The translations under genes and the position numbers were made by a program. Below the pieces are notes generated by a model. The model was not told where the DNA came from and did no database searches. It saw only the letters and a list, made by a program, of their open reading frames with translations. Below are positions 1 to 4,936 of a stretch of 5,933 nucleotides of DNA, piece by piece; positions within the stretch are counted from its first letter, which is position 1, and each line of letters opens with the position of its first letter. The DNA is taken from the NCBI GenBank assembly GCA_937924345.1, contig CALDTD010000144.1:1-5933 (forward strand), given 5' to 3'. This DNA comes from an uncultured Flavobacteriales bacterium. Its GTDB lineage: Bacteria; Bacteroidota; Bacteroidia; Flavobacteriales_D; Parvicellaceae.

Positions 1-102
1 CAGTCTATCAAATTAAGTCATTCTCTACCATCAAATGACTTCTTACAACAAGATTTAAAACAAAAAATCACGATAATGACTTATCGTGATTTAATAGAGT
101 AA
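1..102 (+). CDS. Possible C-terminal tail of a convergent gene, cut by the left edge
   Basis: This is a plus-strand frame open from base 1 to a TAA at 100-102. It would encode the last 33 residues of a protein, ending in TYRDLIE. I do not recognise the family. The other five frames are closed by stops within the first 45 bases or so, so this is the only frame that can carry a gene in from the edge. The residue mix (Q, K, D, L, I; no long homopolymer) reads like a normal protein tail. Against it, a 33-codon open frame can arise by chance even in AT-rich DNA, and the terminator hairpin of the opposing operon (61-92) lies inside it. If real, it ends 15 bases from the stop of the facing minus-strand gene. 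The call is tentative. Confidence 0.35.
   Translation, partial: QSIKLSHSLPSNDFLQQDLKQKITIMTYRDLIE
15..41. repeat. 8-bp inverted repeat AAGTCATT/AATGACTT with 11-base loop
   Basis: The arms AAGTCATT (15-22) and AATGACTT (34-41) are perfectly complementary around an 11-base spacer. The same AATGACTT octamer recurs at 75-82, across the loop and inner stem of the operon terminator. There is no T-run directly after either arm, so it is not a terminator on its own. It may be an RNA structure in the tail of either convergent transcript, or chance. Confidence 0.4.
61..92 (-). terminator. Intrinsic terminator of the lipoprotein-DUF2147-DUF6268 operon
   Basis: A perfect 12-bp stem (AAATCACGATAA at 65-76, TTATCGTGATTT at 81-92) closes a 4-base loop (TGAC on plus, GTCA on minus). 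Read on the minus strand, the stem runs into TTTTTTG (67-61), the U-tract of a rho-independent terminator. On the plus strand the stem is followed by AATAGAG, with no U-run, so it should act only on minus-strand transcripts. It begins 25 bases past the stop of the last operon gene. Confidence 0.88.
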
Positions 103-117
103 ACGAATCTTTACTAA

Positions 118-1224
118 TTATTTACTTACGAGATTTAGCGTTACATTTATGTAAGGTAAAGGAGCTAATCTATTTTTCATTAAGTAATCTTGGGCACCAA
201 AAAAACCTCTATAAAAATCTTTATTAGACTCGGACAAATCATCTACATTAAAAGAGTAATTTACAGCCATTCCTGCCTGAAGACCCAACCATAGAAAACC
301 TTTTAATTGTTTCTGATAATCTAGTCTAAATCTAATTTCACTTCTTCTTAGCTCCATATTTTGTGCATTAAATGGAGTATTGTAAAGTCTATAAGACCCA
401 CCTTCTAGCTCGTAACCAGCCAACAATATATTTCGGGAATTAAACTTTCTTCTATATTGTGCTCGTGCAGGAAATAAAATTTCAGTACCCCATTTTCTAT
501 TAGCCGATGTATAGTTATACATTACAACAGGGATATAATTTAACTCTCCAGCTCTATATGTTCTTGATAATCCTATCCCCCATTGCAATCTATCGCTTGA
601 TCTTTTTCCCCATATTGCCGTAGCAGATGTTTTAATCGTAGATAAGTCTGGTCTATAATTAGGGTCATTAAAAGCATAGTTACCATTTAATTCTCCCATT
701 AATTGAACAATAAGGAAATGTCTCTCCCCTAAGGGTTTAAAAACAGTACTATTTAGATTAGTACTAGTTAAAGTCTGAGCAATTTCTCTTACAAAATCTC
801 TATGTTCACTTGGCTCTAGTTCTTCTCTACCTTGATGACAAGCTTGATTAAAACCTCCACCTAATTGCCAAATAAATTTAGACTTAGAAACTACAGGAAT
901 ATTGGCATTAAGCCTAATACCGCTATAATAAACTTTACTAGAAGTAGAGGTATTTGGAGTTTCATCTGGTGCATAAACCCCTTCTGGAGATGTTGTAAGT
1001 ATCCCATTCCCAGAATAATCATAACCTAAAGATATGAAACGGTTTGGACTTAAATCAAAAATTTTAGGACTACAATAAGAAACAATTTCTCCGACATCTT
1101 CAACATTGTCGTACATGCTGTAATCTTCCTCTTCTTCTATATAAGTAGAATCGATTTGTGCAAAACTGACTTGCACCAGCATCGAAAACGATGCTAGTGC
1201 AGCCCACTTAACTATAAATTTCAT
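118..1224 (-). CDS. Predicted outer-membrane beta-barrel protein, DUF6268-like
   Basis: This 368-residue exported protein has unknown function. Residues 1-22 form a signal peptide (MKF, hydrophobic core, SFA before Q23), followed by an acidic patch (EEEED at 30-34 or so). The rest is rich in alternating aromatic/polar stretches typical of beta-strands in outer-membrane barrels, for example around 64-74, 97-124, 212-240 and 296-324. The segment at about 212-257 (W-GIGLSRTY, then IPVVMYNY, a conserved-looking W, then ILFPARA) resembles the DUF6268 family of Bacteroidota as I remember it; this is recognition by eye. The C-terminus (VTLNLVSK) does not end in the aromatic residue usual for barrels assembled by BAM, a mild argument against a classical barrel. 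It is the last gene of a three-gene operon, 6 bases after the DUF2147 gene. The ATG start is supported by the signal peptide directly behind it. Confidence 0.75.
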   Translation of the reverse strand: MKFIVKWAALASFSMLVQVSFAQIDSTYIEEEEDYSMYDNVEDVGEIVSYCSPKIFDLSPNRFISLGYDYSGNGILTTSPEGVYAPDETPNTSTSSKVYYSGIRLNANIPVVSKSKFIWQLGGGFNQACHQGREELEPSEHRDFVREIAQTLTSTNLNSTVFKPLGERHFLIVQLMGELNGNYAFNDPNYRPDLSTIKTSATAIWGKRSSDRLQWGIGLSRTYRAGELNYIPVVMYNYTSANRKWGTEILFPARAQYRRKFNSRNILLAGYELEGGSYRLYNTPFNAQNMELRRSEIRFRLDYQKQLKGFLWLGLQAGMAVNYSFNVDDLSESNKDFYRGFFGAQDYLMKNRLAPLPYINVTLNLVSK

Positions 1225-1230
1225 ACTTTA

Positions 1231-1704
1231 CTATTTTTTCTTTTTCAAGACTACTCTTTTCCAAGTATCTGTTCTTCCTAAAGCTTTTACACCTACGTAA
1301 CCTCTAATGTTTAACACATCTCCTTTTTTTGTAATAACACTACTGTAAAGACTTCCACTTTCAGGATCGTAAATTGTTCCATCTTCCCATTTGTTATTTC
1401 CTTTATAAACAAAATCTTTTAACATTCTATAACCTCTTAACGGTACGTTTCTCATCTTCTCGTCCTCGTTATTTTTATCTGTTTTAGGTTTGTTAGTTGT
1501 AGGATCAATTGGTTCTTTCAACCATACAATCTTACCGTAATACTTAGTTCCGATTTTCTCAATTTTAACTCTTGCCTTTCCGCTACTTGGCTCCCAAATA
1601 CCTACGATATCATCAGCTTCTCCGCCTCCTAAACTAAAAGACGTAAAACTACTTAAACCTACTAATACTAATAATGCTCCTAAAATAATTGCTAACTTTT
1701 TCAT
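1231..1704 (-). CDS. Secreted DUF2147 domain protein
   Basis: This 157-residue protein has an N-terminal hydrophobic signal (residues 4-24 or so) and a single DUF2147 domain at about 33-151. Family hallmarks visible in order are G-I-W at 35-37, KYYGKIVWL at 54-62, a D/N/P-rich loop with an LRGYRML-like turn at 89-95, the GTIYDPESGSLY stretch at 109-120, LNIRGYVGVKALGRT at 131-145 and a closing W at 148. Length and order fit the family, which is common in Proteobacteria and Bacteroidota and has no firmly established biochemical role that I know of. It has no lipobox cysteine, so it is probably periplasmic, or anchored if the signal is not cleaved; no clear AxA-type cleavage site is visible. 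The tail is basic (KKKK). It sits 12 bases after the lipoprotein gene and 6 bases before the DUF6268-like gene, so translation is probably coupled. Confidence 0.9.
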   Translation of the reverse strand: MKKLAIILGALLVLVGLSSFTSFSLGGGEADDIVGIWEPSSGKARVKIEKIGTKYYGKIVWLKEPIDPTTNKPKTDKNNEDEKMRNVPLRGYRMLKDFVYKGNNKWEDGTIYDPESGSLYSSVITKKGDVLNIRGYVGVKALGRTDTWKRVVLKKKK

Positions 1705-1716
1705 CTTATCTATATT

Positions 1717-2238
1717 TTATTGTTTGTAATAATTGATACTAAAAACCAATTTAGTCTCTAAATTTAAATCGTCGTCGTAGTCTTCGTTAATAATTGCATC
1801 AGCAATAATAAAACAAGTTTCCTCTTGTAAAACAGGCATTATTTGTTCTTGCAAATCAGCAACTTTTAGTTCTACTTCTTTTTTTCCTTTTTCAATTGGG
1901 TTAATCACTGCAACATTTTGCATCGGAAAGTTTTCCGACATTACCTGAAGATTAATCGATTCTACTAAATCTAAGTTATCTAAATTACCACTTTTAACTG
2001 TACAAGAAGTTAATGTTACATCTACTAATTCTTCTTTTTTAATATCATTTTCAGCTAAAAAAGCGCTTAATTCTGCACTTAATTCTGCCTGACAAGTGTT
2101 GCTCCCTTCAAAAAGCGGTCCACTTGCTATCAAATTAGTGTTAACAATAAACTCTTTATGTGTATTTGCTTCATTGGCACAAGAAACCAAACTTAACAAT
2201 GCAACAATGATAACTGCAAAACTTATAATTCTCTTCAT
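1717..2238 (-). CDS. Small hypothetical lipoprotein, first gene of the envelope operon
   Basis: I do not recognise a named family in this 173-residue protein. Residues 1-20 form a type II signal peptide with lipobox LVSC, making C20 the lipidated residue. The next residues (ANEANT) do not show the acidic export signal reported for surface lipoproteins of Bacteroidota, so a periplasm-facing location is more likely. The mature part alternates hydrophobic strands (about 71-80, 90-101, 107-113, 120-126, 140-149, 162-171), suggesting a small beta-sandwich. Three further cysteines (C49, C79, C142) could allow one disulfide. Residues 51-58 are a tandem AELS-AELS repeat. Only 12 bases separate it from the DUF2147 gene. 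A good promoter lies upstream (2289-2319), and the leader just before ATG is A-rich (AAAAAAAGAAA), with no strong Shine-Dalgarno, as usual in this phylum. Confidence 0.85.
   Translation of the reverse strand: MKRIISFAVIIVALLSLVSCANEANTHKEFIVNTNLIASGPLFEGSNTCQAELSAELSAFLAENDIKKEELVDVTLTSCTVKSGNLDNLDLVESINLQVMSENFPMQNVAVINPIEKGKKEVELKVADLQEQIMPVLQEETCFIIADAIINEDYDDDLNLETKLVFSINYYKQ
2066..2089. repeat. 12-bp in-frame tandem duplication in the lipoprotein gene
   Basis: CTTAATTCTGCA (2066-2077) is followed directly by CTTAATTCTGCC (2078-2089), identical at 11 of 12 positions. The unit is a multiple of three and encodes the AELS-AELS repeat at residues 51-58, so gain or loss of a copy would keep the frame. 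It is probably a recent slippage duplication. Confidence 0.7.
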
Positions 2239-2288
2239 TTTCTTTTTTTATTTTAAATCTTCACTCCTACTTTAGGAATATGTTCACT

Positions 2289-2319
2289 CAAATTTAATTT
2301 TTTTATTTAAACTTTCAGA
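2289..2319 (-). promoter_or_regulatory. Bacteroidota-type promoter for the three-gene envelope operon
   Basis: On the minus strand, TAAATTTG (2296-2289) matches the Bacteroidota -7 consensus TAnnTTTG exactly. It is preceded, after a 19-base spacer, by TCTG (2319-2316), a 3-of-4 match to the -33 TTTG element. Transcription would start near 2283, giving an untranslated leader of about 45 bases. It lies in the 143-base gap between pcrA and the lipoprotein gene. No convincing terminator for pcrA is visible in that gap, so some read-through from pcrA is possible. Confidence 0.55.
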
Positions 2320-2381
2320 ATAAAATTACACTTTGATACAGTTGTTTATGGTTTTACAAACTCTGTGCCACAAGTTTTTAA

Positions 2382-4736
2382 CTACCCTACAATTTGTAGC
2401 TTAGCATACTTTAGTAATAACTGCTTCTCTCCGCTAGTTGGGAACAGAACTGTAGCTTTTAAATTTGGCGCCTCACCTTCAATTTTTAGAATTTTCCCTT
2501 TTCCAAAGCGTTCGTGTTGCACAACAACACCAACACTCAATTTAGACACATCTACTTTTTGAGCCGAAGCAGGTGTAGGTGTAGCACTTACTTTCTTTAA
2601 GTTTCTTCCACCAAAAGATGGTTTGTGACTTGTTGGTTTTGGCGCTACACTTTGTTTTGTTGGTACTGTTCTCTTACTAAACTGACCTCCAAATTGTTTT
2701 GCTCCAACATTTCTAGATCCAAAACCTCTAGCCTCACTTCCGAAAGACTCGTTCATCATCTCTCTACCTCCACTAGATTGTGATAAATCTAAATAGTTTT
2801 CGTCTATTTCTTCTATAAAACGACTTGGTTCACAAGAAATTAGATTTCCCCAACGGTAACGACTCATAGCATAACTTAACGTACATTTTTTCTCTGCTCG
2901 TGTTACCGCTACGTAAAACAATCTTCTTTCTTCTTCTAACTCTGTTCTAGAGTTTAGCGCCATTTGAGAAGGAAATAAAGCTTCTTCTAAACCAACTACA
3001 TAAACATAAGGAAACTCTAATCCTTTTGAAGCATGTATTGTCATTAAAGTTACTTTATCATTATCCTCATCATCTTCGTTATCTGCATCTGTTAACAAAG
3101 CAACATCTAATAAGAAATCCGGTAAGAAAACGTCTTCTCCATTCGCCTTGCTCTTTTCTGTAAACTCTTTTATACCATTTTGAAGTTCTTGAATATTCTC
3201 GTATCGCGCAACACCTTCTGGAGTTTTATCAGCGTATAATTCTCTTGCTAATCCACTTGACTGACCAATTTCGCTTGCTAAATCAAAAGCAGTTAATGTA
3301 TCTAACTTTGTAGCAAAACTTTTAATCATCATAGTAAATTGAGCAATTTTATTACTCGTGCCAGCATTTATACCAACATTATACTTAGGTAAATTACAAA
3401 GCATTTCCCATAGAGAAATGTCATTTGCTCGAGCTGCAACTGTTGCTTTATCTAAACTTCCTTGGCCTATTCCTCTTTTTGGATAGTTGATTACTCTTTT
3501 TAGTGCTTCTTCATCGTTGTGATTGGCAGTAAGACGGTAATATGCTATTAAGTCTTTTATCTCTTTTCGTTGGTAAAATGATAACCCTCCATAAATTTTA
3601 TATTTAATATTTAACTTACGTAAGGCTTCCTCAAAAGAACGAGACTGCGCATTTGTTCTATATAATATGGCGAAGTCTAAATTGGCTGCTTGTTCATTTT
3701 GTTTAATTTCAAAAATATCATTGGCTACAAACTTGCCCTCTTCATTATCCGAATATGTTTTTATTACACGCATCTGATCACCTTGATCGTTAGCCGTCCA
3801 AACATTTTTCTGAATTTGATTTTTGTTATTTTTAATAATACTATTAGCAGCGTTTACAATAACTTTAGACGATCTGTAATTCTGTTCCAGCTTAAATAGT
3901 TTATAATGTGGATAATCTTTTTTAAAGTTTAATATGTTCTGAATATCTGCACCACGAAAAGCATAAATGCTTTGCGCATCATCTCCTACAACACATAAGT
4001 TTTGGTTTTTAGCTGCTAATCTCTTTACAATTAAATACTGTGAATAGTTGGTATCCTGATACTCATCTACCAAAATATACTTGAACTTATTTTGATACTT
4101 TTCTAACACATCTGGAAAGTTTTTTAGCAGCACATTTGTCTTAAATAACAAATCATCAAAATCCATTGCTCCAGCTTTAAAACAACGTTTTGCATATTCC
4201 ATATAAATTTCACCTAACTTTTTACGACCAGTTTCTCTATCGTCTGCTTGTATATCTGTATTTTGTAAATACGCTTGAGGAGAAATTAGATTGTTTTTTG
4301 CCGAAGAAATACGTGATCCAACTATTGAAGGCTTATATAACTTATCGTCTAAGCCCATTTCTTTTACAATAGCTTTTATGACACTTCTAGAGTCTTGCGT
4401 ATCGTAAATTGTGAAGTTACTTGGATAGCCTAATCGTTCACTTTCGGAACGTAAAATACGTGCAAATACCGAGTGAAAAGTTCCAGACCATACATTACGC
4501 GCTTGACCATCGCCTAGCATTTTAGAAATACGCTCCTTCATTTCTTTAGCAGCTTTATTGGTAAACGTAAGCGACAAGATATTAAAAGCATCAATACCTT
4601 TATCAATCATGTTGGCTATTCGGTAAGTTAACACTCTGGTTTTTCCAGAACCTGCTCCCGCAATTACCATCATTGGTCCACTTATATTTTCTGCTGCAGC
4701 TCTTTGAGGCTCGTTTAATTCGTCTAAATAATGCAT
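2382..4736 (-). CDS. pcrA: PcrA/UvrD-type ATP-dependent 3'-5' DNA helicase
   Basis: This is a complete 784-residue superfamily 1A helicase. Such enzymes unwind DNA during nucleotide excision and mismatch repair, and clear blocked forks or RecA filaments. The motifs appear in order: Q-motif LNEPQRAA (7-14), Walker A AGAGSGKT (26-33), Ia TFTNKAAKEM (57-66), Ib GTFHS (85-89), II VDEYQDT (223-229), III GDDAQSIYAFRGA (251-263), IV LEQNYRSS (283-290), V TIHASKGLEF (566-575) and VI RRLFYVAVTRA (604-614). A low-complexity G/S/P/K/T-rich linker (about 652-728) leads to a Tudor-like C-terminal domain (about 735-782, with VQHERFGKGKI and a KQLLLKYA ending), which in PcrA/UvrD contacts partners such as RNA polymerase. 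No catalytic residue is missing and the length is slightly above the usual 720-750, because of the linker. The ATG lies only six residues before the Q-motif, which fixes the start. It is a stand-alone gene between rfbB and the envelope operon. The choice between pcrA and uvrD as name is convention. Confidence 0.96.
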   Translation of the reverse strand: MHYLDELNEPQRAAAENISGPMMVIAGAGSGKTRVLTYRIANMIDKGIDAFNILSLTFTNKAAKEMKERISKMLGDGQARNVWSGTFHSVFARILRSESERLGYPSNFTIYDTQDSRSVIKAIVKEMGLDDKLYKPSIVGSRISSAKNNLISPQAYLQNTDIQADDRETGRKKLGEIYMEYAKRCFKAGAMDFDDLLFKTNVLLKNFPDVLEKYQNKFKYILVDEYQDTNYSQYLIVKRLAAKNQNLCVVGDDAQSIYAFRGADIQNILNFKKDYPHYKLFKLEQNYRSSKVIVNAANSIIKNNKNQIQKNVWTANDQGDQMRVIKTYSDNEEGKFVANDIFEIKQNEQAANLDFAILYRTNAQSRSFEEALRKLNIKYKIYGGLSFYQRKEIKDLIAYYRLTANHNDEEALKRVINYPKRGIGQGSLDKATVAARANDISLWEMLCNLPKYNVGINAGTSNKIAQFTMMIKSFATKLDTLTAFDLASEIGQSSGLARELYADKTPEGVARYENIQELQNGIKEFTEKSKANGEDVFLPDFLLDVALLTDADNEDDEDNDKVTLMTIHASKGLEFPYVYVVGLEEALFPSQMALNSRTELEEERRLFYVAVTRAEKKCTLSYAMSRYRWGNLISCEPSRFIEEIDENYLDLSQSSGGREMMNESFGSEARGFGSRNVGAKQFGGQFSKRTVPTKQSVAPKPTSHKPSFGGRNLKKVSATPTPASAQKVDVSKLSVGVVVQHERFGKGKILKIEGEAPNLKATVLFPTSGEKQLLLKYAKLQIVG

Positions 4737-4740
4737 AAAA

Positions 4741-4803
4741 CAAAAATAAGGATTCTTGTTTTTATGAGCAGTATAGAATCTATTTAGTAATTAACAAAAA
4801 AAA
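4741..4803 (-). promoter_or_regulatory. Candidate pcrA promoter region
   Basis: Two weak candidates exist on the minus strand. TATTTTTG (4748-4741) matches the Bacteroidota -7 box TAnnTTTG exactly but lacks a -33 partner, and it sits only 4 bases before the ATG, implying a leaderless or nearly leaderless mRNA. Alternatively, a T-run ending in TTTTG (4803-4795) is followed after 19 bases by TATACTGC (4775-4768), a poor -7 box. A promoter is expected here because the rfbB terminator lies upstream; which one is used cannot be decided by eye. Confidence 0.35.
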
Positions 4804-4807
4804 TAAT

Positions 4808-4878
4808 GATTGAGTTAACGGAATTAAGAAATCAATCTCCCTTAATCCCTCTTCGCCAAGAGGGAAAGCTTAATCAAT
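4808..4878. repeat. REP-like palindromic intergenic element
   Basis: The core is a perfect 8-bp stem, TCCCTCTT (4846-4853) and AAGAGGGA (4858-4865), around the loop CGCC. Outer shorter arms nest around it: ATTAAG (4823-4828) with CTTAAT (4869-4874), and ATTGA (4809-4813) with TCAAT (4874-4878). The GC-rich core stands out from its AT-rich surroundings, and the TCCCTTAATCCCTCTT wording resembles dispersed intergenic repeats I recall from Flavobacteriaceae genomes (inference). No T-run follows the core, so it is unlikely to be a plain terminator. Only one copy is present in this window. Confidence 0.5.
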
Positions 4879-4887
4879 TTTGAGAAT

Positions 4888-4917
4888 AAAAAAAGTCTAA
4901 CTCTTCAGACCTTTTTT
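4888..4917 (-). terminator. Intrinsic terminator after rfbB
   Basis: On the minus strand, AAAAAAGGTCT (4917-4907) pairs with AGACTTTTTTT (4898-4888) across an 8-base loop, giving an 11-bp stem in RNA with one G-U pair. The 3' arm itself is the U-tract, the A-tract/stem/U-tract layout common in AT-rich genomes. It begins about 20 bases past the rfbB stop and should insulate pcrA from rfbB transcription. Confidence 0.85.
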
Positions 4918-4929
4918 CGCCAAAAAAGG
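4910..4929. repeat. 8-bp palindrome overlapping the rfbB terminator
   Basis: CCTTTTTT (4910-4917) and AAAAAAGG (4922-4929) form a perfect stem around the loop CGCC, starting 7 bases after the rfbB stop. Its left arm (AAAAAAGG on the minus-strand RNA) is also the 5' arm of the terminator at 4888-4917, so the two hairpins cannot form at once. The loop and flanks (TTCGCCAA) match those of the REP-like core at 4852-4859. Confidence 0.6.
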
Positions 4930-4936
4930 AAAGTTA

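Noticed and set aside
118..2238. Three-gene envelope operon as a toxin-antitoxin, defence or secretion system
   Set aside because: No nuclease, protease, NTPase or immunity-like motif is visible; all three products are simply exported envelope proteins.
2358..2377. Imperfect hairpin (AAACT-C-TGT / ACA-AGTTT) as the pcrA terminator
   Set aside because: It has a bulge and a 3-base loop, and on the minus strand it is followed by GTAAAACC rather than a T-run. The short T-run is on the plus side, where no gene ends.
2365..2562. Plus-strand 65-codon open frame
   Set aside because: It overlaps the well-supported C-terminal domain of pcrA almost completely and its product resembles no protein I know; a shadow frame.
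3690..4372. Two plus-strand open frames (3690-3899 and 4190-4372)
   Set aside because: Both lie inside pcrA motif-bearing coding sequence; their F/I/L/Y-rich products are typical of antisense reading of AT-rich genes.
4814..4819. GTTAAC palindrome as an operator site
   Set aside because: A six-base palindrome is expected by chance in a window this long and has no second half-site or spacing pattern.
4737..4936. Small RNA or riboswitch in the rfbB-pcrA gap
   Set aside because: Apart from the terminator and short palindromes there is no multi-stem conserved architecture I recognise, and no promoter-terminator pair bracketing an independent transcript.
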